The notes beneath the pieces were generated by a model that was not told the DNA's origin, did not search any database, and saw only the letters and a program-made list of their open reading frames with translations. A stretch of 64,000 nt of DNA from Hyphomonadaceae bacterium (GTDB lineage: Bacteria > Pseudomonadota > Alphaproteobacteria > Caulobacterales > Aquidulcibacteraceae), in the NCBI GenBank assembly GCA_016791445.1, contig JAEUMP010000005.1, forward strand, positions 129,001-193,000. The letters run 5' to 3'. The position numbers were made by a program, and so were the translations under genes. This document shows, piece by piece, positions 1 through 8,689 of this stretch. Position 1 is the first letter of the stretch. Each line of letters starts with the position of its first letter.

Positions 1-2
1 GC

Positions 3-941
3 CTCGCGACGGACGGCCAGTTCTTCCGCACCGCGCTCGGCTACAGCGTGGCCGGCAAGGTCGTGGGCGCACACCAGAACCACGGCGGCCCGATCGGCTA
101 TCACGCGCTGCTGTTCACCGGCATGTTTTGGCCGGGCAGCCTTTTCGGATTGCTGGCCATCCCCTTCGCGTGGATCGAACGACGGACGCCGGCGGTGCGC
201 TTCGCGATCGCGTGGATCGTGCCGGCGTGGATCGTGTTCGAACTCTCCGGCACCAAGCTGCCGCACTACACCCTGCCGCTCCTGCCGGCGGTCGCGATGC
301 TGAGCGCGGCGGCAATCCAGAAGGCCGGCGATGCCAAGTGGTTCGGACGCCCGCGCCTCTTCGCCGCTGCGGCGGCGCTGTGGCTCGTGTTCGCGTTCGT
401 CCTCACCGTAGGCGTTCCCGGGGTCAGACTCGAATTGCAGCGCGACGAAGCCTACCTGCCGCTCATGATCGGCGTAGCGGCGCTGTTCTTGAGCGGGCTG
501 ACGCTGGCGCTGGTGGCGCAGGGGCGCGCGCGCGCAGGCGTCGCGGCGATGATGGCGGCGGCGACGCTTACCGCCATCGGCAATTTCGGCCTTACCTTGC
601 CGGGCCTGAGCCAGGTGTTCATGTCGCCGCGCGTCATGGCGCTGGTGCGTGATGCCGCGCCCTGCCCGACATCGAAACTCGCGCTGCTTGAATATCACGA
701 GCCGAGCCTCGTCTTCCTCAACGGCTCCGACACGGTGCTCTCACGCACGCCGGACGAATTCGCGGCACACTTCGCCGGCGATCGCGCCTGCGCCATCGGC
801 CTCGTCGGTGAACCGCTGCGCGCCGACTTTCTCACCGCAGCCGCGAAGGCAGGCGTGACGCCCGTGGAACTCGGCGTCATCGAAGGCTTCAACCACAATG
901 ACGGCGACGCCAATCGCCTGACGCTCTATCGCGCCGAATAG
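3..941 (+). CDS. GT39/ArnT-family membrane glycosyltransferase, C-terminal part (5' truncated by window)
   Basis: The reading frame is open from the left edge, and the residues before the first possible GTG (position 48) still look like family sequence (DGQFFRTALGYS), so the gene starts outside the window. What follows matches the middle and end of dolichyl-phosphate-mannose or ArnT-type glycosyltransferases: a segment ending in GYHALLFTGMFWPGSL, the loop SGTKLPHYTLPLLPA, then several hydrophobic helices and a soluble C-terminal domain of about 110 residues. Such enzymes move a sugar from an undecaprenyl-phosphate carrier onto lipid A or another acceptor on the periplasmic side of the inner membrane. 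The substrate cannot be read from this fragment. The family call is fairly secure; the role is inferred. Confidence 0.75.
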   Translation, partial: LATDGQFFRTALGYSVAGKVVGAHQNHGGPIGYHALLFTGMFWPGSLFGLLAIPFAWIERRTPAVRFAIAWIVPAWIVFELSGTKLPHYTLPLLPAVAMLSAAAIQKAGDAKWFGRPRLFAAAAALWLVFAFVLTVGVPGVRLELQRDEAYLPLMIGVAALFLSGLTLALVAQGRARAGVAAMMAAATLTAIGNFGLTLPGLSQVFMSPRVMALVRDAAPCPTSKLALLEYHEPSLVFLNGSDTVLSRTPDEFAAHFAGDRACAIGLVGEPLRADFLTAAAKAGVTPVELGVIEGFNHNDGDANRLTLYRAE

Positions 942-1007
942 GCGCACGATCGATCAAACGGAGATCCCCGCGTCGGGACATGATCGCGGCCGCCACATGA
1001 GGAAGCC

Positions 1008-1841
1008 ATGGAAGCGGTGAACAAGGCGCTCTGGATCGTCGAGACCCGACTGGGCCGCGAGGTTTCGGTCGACGATGTCGCCGAGGCGGCGGGGCTGTCG
1101 CGCTTTCACCTGTCACGCATGTTCGCGCTCAATGTCGGACAATCGATCATGCGCTATGCGCGCGGTCGCCGGCTGAGCGAGGCCGCGCGTGCGCTCGCCG
1201 CCGGCGCGCCGGACATTCTCGCCGTCGCGCTCGATCACGGCTACGGCTCCCATGAGGCATTCACCCGCGCCTTCCGCGACCAGTTCGGCGTGACGCCGGA
1301 AGAGGTCCGCGCGCGAGGCGACGTCGATCACATCGAACTCGTGGAGCCTGTCCGCACGAACACCGCCACCATCGCACCGCCCGCACCCCGCTTCGAAACG
1401 GCCCCCGCGCGCATCATCGCCGGGGTGTCGGAACGCCACGAACGCGCCGGCGCGCCGGGCATTCCGCTGCAATGGCAGAAGTTCGCACCGCATCTTGGCG
1501 CTATTCCCGGCGCTGCGCCCGGCTTCGTCACTTACGGCGTCTGCACGAACTACGACGATGACGGCGGCTTCGACTATCTCGCAGGCGTCGAGATGGAGCA
1601 TACCCGCGACCTGCCCAGCGGTTTCACCGTGCTGCGGCTCGCGCCTACGCGCTACGCCGTCTTCACCCACGTCGGTCACGTTGCGACCATCGCCGCCACC
1701 TGGGGCGCCGCGTGGGGACAATGGTTGCCGTCTTCGGGCGAGAAAGCCGCCGACGCGCCCATGTTCGAGCGCTACGATCACCGCTTCAATCCGATGACGG
1801 GTCAGGGCGAATGCGAGGTGTGGATTCCGCTGGAGGGCTGA
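1008..1841 (+). CDS. AraC-family regulator with C-terminal GyrI-like ligand-binding domain
   Basis: A 277-residue protein. Residues about 5-105 form the two helix-turn-helix units of an AraC/XylS DNA-binding domain (VDDVAEAAGLSRFHLSRMF and the second-helix signature ALDHGYGSHEAFTRAFRDQFG). Here the DNA-binding part is at the N terminus. Residues about 118-276 resemble the GyrI-like/SOUL-fold small-molecule pocket found in Rob and BmrR relatives (YAVFTHVGHVATIAATW and the closing ECEVWIPLE). This arrangement is typical of regulators that answer to drugs or hydrophobic compounds. No obvious target operon adjoins it: the next gene is convergent. The family is confident; the ligand is unknown. 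Confidence 0.85.
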   Translation: MEAVNKALWIVETRLGREVSVDDVAEAAGLSRFHLSRMFALNVGQSIMRYARGRRLSEAARALAAGAPDILAVALDHGYGSHEAFTRAFRDQFGVTPEEVRARGDVDHIELVEPVRTNTATIAPPAPRFETAPARIIAGVSERHERAGAPGIPLQWQKFAPHLGAIPGAAPGFVTYGVCTNYDDDGGFDYLAGVEMEHTRDLPSGFTVLRLAPTRYAVFTHVGHVATIAATWGAAWGQWLPSSGEKAADAPMFERYDHRFNPMTGQGECEVWIPLEG

Positions 1842-1853
1842 TGCACGGCCCGC

Positions 1854-2321
1854 TCAGCGGCAGGCGCCGGTGTATTCCGTCTCGCCGAGCGGGCCTTCCA
1901 CGCTCCAGTTGAGGTCGCCGGTGGCGCGGTTGAGCGTCAGCGGCGCGCCGTCGGGCATGGCGAGCGTGAGCAGTGCGCCATCCTCGGCGTGGATCTGACG
2001 CTGTACGCCGGGCAAAAACTGCAACCATGGATCGAAACCCTGCGCGCCCGGCAGCATTTCGAGCACTTCGACCTTCTCCACCGTCCAGCCTTTGCCGAGC
2101 GCGCCGTTCTCGATGACCATGTCGATCCGCGCCCGCGACTCCGAGACGATGGGACCGCGCACGGCGACATAGCTCAGCAGACAGACAAGGCTGCGCCCCT
2201 GCGCCGTCGGCGCCTGCAGCACGTCGATGCCCGCGCTCTCTTCGCCGGTCGTCGGCGACGGCTGACCGCACGCGGCGAGCAGCAGGGCGCAGGCGAGCGC
2301 CGCGAAAGTCTTCATCGTCAT
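1854..2321 (-). CDS. hypothetical lipoprotein
   Basis: About 155 residues with a signal peptide ending in a lipobox (LLLAAC, then GQPS), so a lipid-anchored periplasmic or outer-membrane protein. The start at 2321 is preferred because AGGA lies six bases upstream; in-frame ATGs at 2327 and 2315 are alternatives. It begins just after the stop of the M23 lipoprotein gene (2330), so the two are almost certainly co-transcribed. I do not recognise the mature domain. It has a conserved-looking ATGDLNWSVEGPLGETEY stretch near its end. A helper of the neighbouring peptidase is possible but only inferred from position. Confidence 0.7.
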   Translation of the reverse strand: MTMKTFAALACALLLAACGQPSPTTGEESAGIDVLQAPTAQGRSLVCLLSYVAVRGPIVSESRARIDMVIENGALGKGWTVEKVEVLEMLPGAQGFDPWLQFLPGVQRQIHAEDGALLTLAMPDGAPLTLNRATGDLNWSVEGPLGETEYTGACR

Positions 2322-2329
2322 GCGCATTC

Positions 2330-3313
2330 CTATTCGGCGGCCTGCGTCCACTGTACGAAGCCCGCCGGGGCGGCGCCGGGATCAACCGATGCGCCGGCGC
2401 CGAAATGCGCGCGTGCGACCGCGAGGCCGTGTATCGCCAGCGACGGATCGAGATTGCGGTCACGCCAGCGCATGCGCCAGCACAGGTGCGGACCGGTGGT
2501 GCGGCCGCTGCGGCCGACGGCGCCGAGGGACTGGCCCTGCGCCACCGTTTCGCCCTGCGCGACATCGAGGCGGCTCATGTGCAGGTAATAGGTGATGAGG
2601 CCCTGCCCGTGATCGAGCATGATGAGCCCGCCTTCGAAATGCAGGTCCTTCTCCGCAAGGGCGATGACGCCAGCCGCCGGCGCGCGGATGGGCGTGCCGG
2701 TCGGAGCAGCGATGTCGATGCCGTAGTGCGGCGTGCGCGGTTCGCCGTTGAGTACGCGCTGATTGCCCCAAGCGCCGCTCATGCGGCCGCCGACCGGCCA
2801 GAGGAACGCATCGTTGTAGCCCTGCAGGACGGCGCGCGACTCGCGCGCGCGGTTCTTGATCTCGGTCTCGCGCGCGATGCGGGCGAGCACGGCCGGATCG
2901 GTGGGCGTCACGGTTTCCGGCGGAAGGCCGTCGATGCGCTGTATGGAGAACTGACGCGGCGCGATGGCGAAGCTGCGCTCGCGCGCGGCGTTCGTCCCGC
3001 GCACCTCGATCTTCGCAGCGGCGGGCGCGTCGCGATCGAAGCCCGCAACGAACCAGCCCGAGGCGTCCGCCCTGCCTCGATCGACGTCGTCGACCCGCAC
3101 CGCAGCCCCCGCCTCCGTGCGGCACACGATCACCCCGCCCTGCGCGAAGGCGCCCGCACACTCGAGCGCGATGGGCGCCGGGACGACCACGGCGGTGTCT
3201 GCAGGCGCCTCGACGGGCGACGGCGTGGGAACGGGCAGCGTGGTCTGTGCGGCCTGAGGCGCGCCGCAGGCGACAACAGCGAGCGCCAGAATGGAAGCAA
3301 GTGCGACGCGCAT
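2330..3313 (-). CDS. M23-family peptidase-like lipoprotein with altered HxH motif
   Basis: A 327-residue protein with a lipoprotein-type signal (LAVVAC) and a LytM/M23 peptidoglycan endopeptidase-like domain at about residues 185-295. The first zinc motif is normal (H196-x3-D200 in PHYGIDIAAPTGTP). The last motif, normally HLH, reads HLC (H276, C278) in GPHLCWRMRWRDRNLDP, so the usual second histidine ligand is a cysteine. M23 enzymes cut peptide cross-links in the cell wall; this one may bind zinc through Cys or may be a non-catalytic activator. The codon is TGC in the sequence. It overlaps nothing and precedes a small lipoprotein gene on the same strand. Confidence 0.85.
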   Translation of the reverse strand: MRVALASILALAVVACGAPQAAQTTLPVPTPSPVEAPADTAVVVPAPIALECAGAFAQGGVIVCRTEAGAAVRVDDVDRGRADASGWFVAGFDRDAPAAAKIEVRGTNAARERSFAIAPRQFSIQRIDGLPPETVTPTDPAVLARIARETEIKNRARESRAVLQGYNDAFLWPVGGRMSGAWGNQRVLNGEPRTPHYGIDIAAPTGTPIRAPAAGVIALAEKDLHFEGGLIMLDHGQGLITYYLHMSRLDVAQGETVAQGQSLGAVGRSGRTTGPHLCWRMRWRDRNLDPSLAIHGLAVARAHFGAGASVDPGAAPAGFVQWTQAAE

Positions 3314-3350
3314 GGTCGATCCCCCGATGCGGTATTGATGAGAGCCTGCG

Positions 3351-3572
3351 TCAGGCCTTCTTCTCGTTCAGCGACCGCCAACGCGCCGTCGCCTCGGCGG
3401 CGCTGCGATAGGCTTCCTGCAACTCGACGTTCCAGTAGCGCAGTTCGTCCAGCGGGATCAGCGCGCCGGACACGGCGCAGCGCACAAACCGCCCCGGCGC
3501 GATCACGGTGAATTCGGCGTCGCCATAGCGGACGCGGGCGAGGTCCCCGCTGGGTTCGTCTCTCTTCAGCAT
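3351..3572 (-). CDS. DUF2093 domain protein
   Basis: A 73-residue protein that matches the small, widespread alphaproteobacterial DUF2093 family (RYGDAEFTVIAPGRFVRCAVSG, then ALIPLDELRYWNVELQEAY). The family has no known function as far as I recall. It has no signal peptide or membrane segment, so it is expected in the cytoplasm. It lies between the exported M20 peptidase and the M23-like lipoprotein, all on the minus strand with short gaps, so co-transcription is possible. Confidence 0.85.
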   Translation of the reverse strand: MLKRDEPSGDLARVRYGDAEFTVIAPGRFVRCAVSGALIPLDELRYWNVELQEAYRSAAEATARWRSLNEKKA

Positions 3573-3611
3573 GACCGCCCCTTAGCGCAATTTCGCGCCC
3601 GGCGCACGGTC

Positions 3612-5036
3612 TCAGCGCCGCGAGGCATAGACCTTCACAAGTTCGTGCAGGAAGTCCCGCCCCTCATAGACCGACCGCACCCTGATGCGCTCGTTGAGGC
3701 CATGCACGCCGCCGCCGTCGGGATCGGTGAACATCCCCGAGACGCCATAGGTCGGGATGCCGGCGTGGTTGAGGAAGCGCCCGTCCGTAGCCCCGGTGGC
3801 CATGGCCGGCACGACGGGAACGCCCGGCCATATCTTGCCGGCGACCCGCTCGATGGGACCGAGGATCTCGGGCGATAGCGGCGGCGGCGGAGACGTCGGG
3901 TCCGGCTCCGCCAGAAGGCTCACCGCAATCTTCGGATCGTCGATGATGCGCTCGAGTTCGGCCTTGACCTGGTCTGCGGTGTGGCCGGGTAGGATGCGAC
4001 AGTTCACGTTCGCGCGCGCCTTCTGCGGCAGCGCGTTCGGCGCGTGGCCCGCCTCCACCGTCGTCGCGACGCAGGTGGTGCGCAACATGCTGTTGTAGGA
4101 CACGTCCTGCGACACGACCTCGACCGCGGCCGCATTGGTCGGATCGGCGACGACGGCGCGCATGGCCGCGCCCATCTCGCCGCCCGCAAGCGGGGCGCTG
4201 CGCGTGAAGAAGAGACGCGTCGCGTCATTCAGCTCGATCGGAAAGTCATGCGCCTGCACCTTCAGCAGCGCCGAAGAGAGGCGGTAAATCGCGTTCTCCT
4301 TCGACGGTCGAGAGCTATGGCCGCCCGGATTGGTCGTCTCGAAAATGTAGTCCTGATAGACCTTCTCCCCGGCTTGTACGCCGAGGAAAATGCGGTTGCC
4401 CTGCGCGTCGAGACGCCCGCCTGCGCCTTCGTTGATGGCGAAGCCCGCCTCGATCAGCGGACGATGATGCTCGAGTAGATATTCGACGCCGTTGTGCGTG
4501 TCGGACGTCTCTTCCCCACACGTCAGCGCCATCTTGATGTCGCGGCGCGGGCGCCAGTTCGCGCGCTTGAGACGCACCAGCGAGTCCGTGAACACCGCCG
4601 CCATCGCCTTGTCGTCGGCGACGCCGCGCGCGTAGAAATAGCCGTCTTCCTCGATGAAGCTGAACGGATCGCGGGTCCAGTCCTCACGGCGCGCCTCGAC
4701 GACGTCGATATGCGCGAGCAGCAGCACTGCCGGGAGGCGCGGATTCGAGCCGCGCAGGACCGCCACCAGATTACCGTCCTTCGGACGGTCCGGCGGCACG
4801 ATCACCTGCACATCCGCCTCCGGAAAACCCGCCGCGCGCAGACGCGCGCCCATGGCCTCCGCCGCGCGCGTGCACGAGCCGTTCGACAGCGTCGTGTCGA
4901 TCTCAACAAGCTCCTTGTAGAGTTCGCGGAACTCGATCTGGTCGACGCGTGACAGCGCGTGCGTCGGCTGCGTCTGCGCCTGCGCCGCACCCGCCAGAAG
5001 TGTGAGCGCCACGAGCGCGCCGCCGATGCTCTTCAT
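3612..5036 (-). CDS. exported M20-family metallopeptidase
   Basis: A 474-residue protein with a Sec signal peptide (cleavage probably after AAQAQ). The M20 metal-binding pattern is complete: H109-x-D111 in LLAHIDVVEARR, bridging D141 in ARGVADDKAM, and the catalytic pair E174-E175 in TCGEETSDT. A lid/dimerisation domain follows at about residues 235-350 (NPGGHSSRPSKENAIYRL). It is expected to be a di-zinc amino- or carboxypeptidase cutting short peptides in the periplasm. The substrate is not deducible. A GC-rich hairpin lies between it and the upstream TonB receptor gene, so it may have its own promoter. Confidence 0.9.
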   Translation of the reverse strand: MKSIGGALVALTLLAGAAQAQTQPTHALSRVDQIEFRELYKELVEIDTTLSNGSCTRAAEAMGARLRAAGFPEADVQVIVPPDRPKDGNLVAVLRGSNPRLPAVLLLAHIDVVEARREDWTRDPFSFIEEDGYFYARGVADDKAMAAVFTDSLVRLKRANWRPRRDIKMALTCGEETSDTHNGVEYLLEHHRPLIEAGFAINEGAGGRLDAQGNRIFLGVQAGEKVYQDYIFETTNPGGHSSRPSKENAIYRLSSALLKVQAHDFPIELNDATRLFFTRSAPLAGGEMGAAMRAVVADPTNAAAVEVVSQDVSYNSMLRTTCVATTVEAGHAPNALPQKARANVNCRILPGHTADQVKAELERIIDDPKIAVSLLAEPDPTSPPPPLSPEILGPIERVAGKIWPGVPVVPAMATGATDGRFLNHAGIPTYGVSGMFTDPDGGGVHGLNERIRVRSVYEGRDFLHELVKVYASRR

Positions 5037-5105
5037 CTCAAGTCTCCCGCTGCCCGGGAGCTAGACGCCGGAGGCGAACCGCGCAACCGGCATTCCCCCC
5101 AGACG

Positions 5106-5135
5106 CGAAACGGCCCCGGACGCTGTCCGGGGCCG
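5106..5135 (-). terminator. GC-rich hairpin downstream of the TonB receptor gene
   Basis: A perfect 10-bp stem (CGGCCCCGGA at 5111-5120 pairing with 5126-5135) with a 5-base loop lies 24 bases past the receptor stop. In the minus-strand direction it is followed only by a short T tract (GTTTCGC), so termination is likely but not of the strongest kind. Confidence 0.6.
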
Positions 5136-5158
5136 CGCCGATACACCTGCAGAGCAGA

Positions 5159-7489
5159 TCAGAACGCCAGTCGCGCGATGAGCTGATAGACCGGACCGGC
5201 CTTCTCGCTCTCGAGTTCATACTCGTCGAAGCTGCGGGAGAACTGGTCGCCGACGGTGGTGAACTTGTTGAACACCTCATCCTTCGAGGCATCGAGCAGG
5301 TTCGAGCCCACCAACCGCAGCGTCAGGCGTCCGCCGATGCGCTTTTCGATAAACGCTTCGAGGTCCGCACCGTACGAAGTCGTCACTTCCTCGCCGACGA
5401 CGCGGCTCTCCGCATCGCCCTGCTTGCGGTAGGTCGCGCCGAACGCCGCGCCGAACGCCGGCAAGTCCTGGATGAAACCGACGTTGAACACGTAGTTCGA
5501 TTGCGAATTGAAACGGCGCTCGCCGAACTCGTCGTCGATCTTGGAGTCGAGCCAGGAATAGTTGAGGAACACGCCCGTGTCCTGCAGCCCGATGGCGGAA
5601 AGCGAGGTCGAGAGATCGAACTCGACGCCGTACACCTGCCCGTCGCCGGAATTGCGCGCGGAGTAGATGAACGTCCCCGGTCCCTCAGATCCTTCCGCCC
5701 CCGTGCTGAAGACTTCGAGCACATCCGTCACGTCACGGAAGAAGAAGTTGAGGCCGACGACGCCGGTGCGACCCAGACGCCGCTCGTAGCCAAGATCGAC
5801 GCCGAACGCCGATTCCGGCTGCAGCGTGGCGCTGCCGACGAAGTCGTTGTCGCCCAGTTCCGCTTCGAGCACCGCCGGTGAGAGAAGCTGCAGGCTCGGA
5901 TTGCGAACGGTGCGCGCCAGCGAGAAAGCGACGCGGTCATTGTCCGTGAAGTTCCAGCGCAGGTGCGCCGACGGCAGCGCGATCGCGCGACGGTCGCTCG
6001 TACGCGTCCCGGCCGTGCGATCGTCGATTTCCGTCTCGCTCGTTTCGACGCGCAGGCCCGCTTCCCAGTCGAGCTTGCCGTAGTCGCCCGACACCTGGAC
6101 ATAGGGATCGACGCGCCAGCGTTCGATCCGGTTGTCGCCGCCGGGAACGGCCGAGAACGGACTGAGCGGCGGCAGGCCGGCGGTCGGACGCGCGCCCTGC
6201 ACCAGCGTGCCGTTCGGCAGGGTGATTCGGATGCGCGGGTCGCGCTCGGCCACGAGGTTCACGCGCTCCTTCAACTCGGTGTGGACGCCGAACTCGATCG
6301 TCGCCGCCCCGAGATTGCGTTCATGCTCCAGCTTGAACTTGATCTCCTGGTCCCGGAGATCGACGCGCGCCTCTTCGCCCGTATAGCGATCCGCCTCGGG
6401 ATAGGGATTGGCGTCCCGCAGGAACTCCATCTCGTCCTCGTACTCGGACTCCTGCGCCTCAAACAGCGCATAACCGAGCTTGAACCGGGTTTCGCCGCCA
6501 AAGGCGCGGAACGCGTAGCGCATGTTGATAGAGTAGCTGTCCTGCTCGATGTCGGCGTTGTTGTCGTTTACCGTCAGGAGATTGGCGTTGTTCAGCGTGC
6601 CGTTGAGGTATTCGAGGCTGTCTTCGTTCTCGTAGCGGTCGGTGTGCACATAGACGCCGTCGATGGAGAACTCGCCCCCGAACAGCGGGAACTGGAGGCT
6701 TCCGTTCAGCGAGTAGTCCGTCCCGTCGCGCGTATCCGTCTGCTTTTCAATGTCGTTGATCGCAGCGCCCGGCGCGTCATAGCGCCAGCTCGTCTTCAGC
6801 TTCGGGTTGTAGCGGTCTTGCATGTTGGCGCCGACGAGAAACCGGCCCTTGCCGATGGCGCCGCCGTAGACCCCGCCGAGCGTCTCACGCATGACGGTGT
6901 CGTCAAAATAGAGAACGCCCGCGCGAACGAATCCGCCGTCAAGCGCGTACGCGTCGCGCAACTTGATGTTGATGGCGCCGGCCAGCGCATCCCCCGAACG
7001 GTTCGCCGAGGCGCTGCGTACGATCTCGATGCGCTCGATCAGTTCAGCGGGGATTCGGTCGACGAAGAACGACTGTTCCGCGCCGTTGCCGAAGGCGCCC
7101 GAACTCGATCCCGAGCCCGGCACCTGCTCGCCGTTGATGAGGATTTGCGTGTAAGCCGGGTCGAGGCCGCGCAGGCGCACGCCATCGCTTTCGATGACGT
7201 CGGAAAGGAACGCGACGCTCGGCACGCGCTTGAGCGCATCGCCCGCCGACAGCGGCTCGAAGCGCTGGAAATAATCGAGGCCGTACTCAAGAACCGGCGC
7301 GGTTTCTTCGGAGCGGTTCCGGTAGGTGATCTGGCCGGGAATGACGACTTCGTCGGACGTGGTGACGGTTCCAGTCGGCGCGTTCTCTCCCGGCGCCGGG
7401 GCGTCTTGCGCCATGGCGGGCGATGCCCACGCGAGCGCCGCGCCTGCGAGCCCCACAAGAAGCCCACGCTTTTTTCCCGATTGGTTCAT
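5159..7489 (-). CDS. TonB-dependent outer-membrane receptor
   Basis: A 776-residue protein with a Sec signal peptide (ending near AWASPAMAQ), a plug domain at about residues 45-175 (LSAGDALKRVPSVAFLSDVI, the TQILINGEQVPG motif, ERIEIVRSASANRSGDALAG) and a 22-strand-type barrel that ends in the aromatic LIARLAF. These proteins import scarce ligands across the outer membrane using TonB energy. It is divergent from a phytase gene, and a three-unit Pho-box-like array in the shared intergenic region is oriented toward this gene. Uptake of phytate or a phosphorylated ligand under phosphate limitation is therefore a reasonable inference; siderophore uptake cannot be excluded. Confidence 0.92.
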   Translation of the reverse strand: MNQSGKKRGLLVGLAGAALAWASPAMAQDAPAPGENAPTGTVTTSDEVVIPGQITYRNRSEETAPVLEYGLDYFQRFEPLSAGDALKRVPSVAFLSDVIESDGVRLRGLDPAYTQILINGEQVPGSGSSSGAFGNGAEQSFFVDRIPAELIERIEIVRSASANRSGDALAGAINIKLRDAYALDGGFVRAGVLYFDDTVMRETLGGVYGGAIGKGRFLVGANMQDRYNPKLKTSWRYDAPGAAINDIEKQTDTRDGTDYSLNGSLQFPLFGGEFSIDGVYVHTDRYENEDSLEYLNGTLNNANLLTVNDNNADIEQDSYSINMRYAFRAFGGETRFKLGYALFEAQESEYEDEMEFLRDANPYPEADRYTGEEARVDLRDQEIKFKLEHERNLGAATIEFGVHTELKERVNLVAERDPRIRITLPNGTLVQGARPTAGLPPLSPFSAVPGGDNRIERWRVDPYVQVSGDYGKLDWEAGLRVETSETEIDDRTAGTRTSDRRAIALPSAHLRWNFTDNDRVAFSLARTVRNPSLQLLSPAVLEAELGDNDFVGSATLQPESAFGVDLGYERRLGRTGVVGLNFFFRDVTDVLEVFSTGAEGSEGPGTFIYSARNSGDGQVYGVEFDLSTSLSAIGLQDTGVFLNYSWLDSKIDDEFGERRFNSQSNYVFNVGFIQDLPAFGAAFGATYRKQGDAESRVVGEEVTTSYGADLEAFIEKRIGGRLTLRLVGSNLLDASKDEVFNKFTTVGDQFSRSFDEYELESEKAGPVYQLIARLAF

Positions 7490-7551
7490 CGCCCCGAATC
7501 CCTCGCTGTCTTGATGACGCGCGGCGGATATCGGGTGTTTGCGAGAGGTGC

Positions 7552-7580
7552 GTGACGATCCTGTTACAAGTTCGTGACAG
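7552..7580 (-). promoter_or_regulatory. Pho-box-like array (three 7-mers at 11-bp spacing)
   Basis: Read on the minus strand, the sequence is CTGTCAC, four bases, TTGTAAC, four bases, TCGTCAC. PhoB binds 7-bp direct repeats close to CTGTCAT spaced by 4 bp, so spacing and bases both fit. It lies between the divergent TonB receptor and phytase genes, 62 bp from each start codon. Confidence 0.6.
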
Positions 7581-7641
7581 CCTTGCCGCAGCGCGCGAGC
7601 GTGTCTAGACGGCCACGGATTTCAATGCCGCAGGAGCCGTC

Positions 7642-8685
7642 ATGCCCGCCAAATCCCTGTTCGCGAGTCTTGCGCTGACGGTTCTCGCTTCCGCGTGCGC
7701 GCACGCGCCCACGATCAATGCGCCGTCCGTGCCCGCTCTGCGCGAAACGCCGCCCGTGGGCCAGAAAGGCGACGCGGCGGATGACCCGGCGATCTGGGTG
7801 GCGCCGAACGTCGCTGAAAGCCGCGTCATCGGTACGCAGAAGAAGGGCGGCTATTTCGTTTACGATCTCGACGGCGCCATCGTGCAGGAACTGCCGCTCG
7901 GCCTACCGAACAATGTCGATCTTGCTGATGGCTTTGCGTGGACCGACGGCGTCGCGCCGATCGTCGCCGCCAGCGACCGCGCAGACAACACCATTCCGCT
8001 GTTCCGTTTCGACGCATCGTCCGGAAAGATGGAGGCGACGCCGCGCGCACGCATCGCGACAGGGTTCGCGGAGGTCTATGGCGTGTGCGTCGGCCGACGC
8101 GGCGCGGATACGATCCTCGTCGCCACCAGCAAGATCGGCGAAGTGAAAGTGTGGAAGCTGGCCGCCGCTGCAGATGGCGTCAGCGCGGACATCCTCTCCG
8201 CCTATGCCCTTGGTTCGATCGCGGAAGGCTGTGTGATCGACGGCGCAGCGAACGCCTATTTTGTGGGGCAGGAACTGCGCGGCGTGTGGCGCGTCGCGAT
8301 CGACGACGCCGACGGATCGCAACGCGCGCTAGTTGATGAAGTGGGATCGGGACGCCTCGTCGCCGACGTGGAAGGCGTGACGCTCTGGGAAGGCGCGGAC
8401 GGCGGCGGCTACCTCGTCGTCTCGGTGCAGGGCTGGTCCGTGTTCAACGTCTACGACCGCAAGGCGCCGCACGCGTTTCGCGGCGCGTTCCGCGTCGGCG
8501 CCGGCCCGGGTGGCGACGCGGTGACCGGGACGGACGGGATTGCCGTCTCCTCCGCCGGCTTCGGCCCCGATTTCCCGCGCGGGCTCATCGTCGTCCAGGA
8601 CGACGTGAACACCGATCCCAAAGCCACGCAGAACTTCAAGTACGCATCTTGGGCGGACGTCGCGGCGGCGCTCAGCCTTGACTGA
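7642..8685 (+). CDS. beta-propeller phytase (3-phytase family), lipoprotein
   Basis: A 347-residue protein with a lipoprotein signal (LASAC near residue 19) followed by a phytase-like six-bladed propeller. Diagnostic segments are GDAADDPAIWV, ESRVIGTQKKGGYFVYDLDG, the PNNVDLADGF metal-binding stretch, RADNTIPLFRFD and the closing FPRGLIVVQDDVNTDP. The family is calcium-dependent and frees phosphate from phytate (inositol hexakisphosphate). Lipid anchoring would place the activity at the periplasmic or cell-surface face. AGGAG lies seven bases before the ATG. It shares its upstream region, with the Pho-box-like array, with the TonB receptor. Confidence 0.9.
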   Translation: MPAKSLFASLALTVLASACAHAPTINAPSVPALRETPPVGQKGDAADDPAIWVAPNVAESRVIGTQKKGGYFVYDLDGAIVQELPLGLPNNVDLADGFAWTDGVAPIVAASDRADNTIPLFRFDASSGKMEATPRARIATGFAEVYGVCVGRRGADTILVATSKIGEVKVWKLAAAADGVSADILSAYALGSIAEGCVIDGAANAYFVGQELRGVWRVAIDDADGSQRALVDEVGSGRLVADVEGVTLWEGADGGGYLVVSVQGWSVFNVYDRKAPHAFRGAFRVGAGPGGDAVTGTDGIAVSSAGFGPDFPRGLIVVQDDVNTDPKATQNFKYASWADVAAALSLD

Positions 8686-8689
8686 CGAC

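Noticed and set aside
5963-7555. Long plus-strand open frame opposite the TonB receptor
   Set aside because: Its residues are Arg/Val/Ala-rich with no domain, and the receptor on the other strand is clear; long antisense frames are normal in GC-rich DNA.
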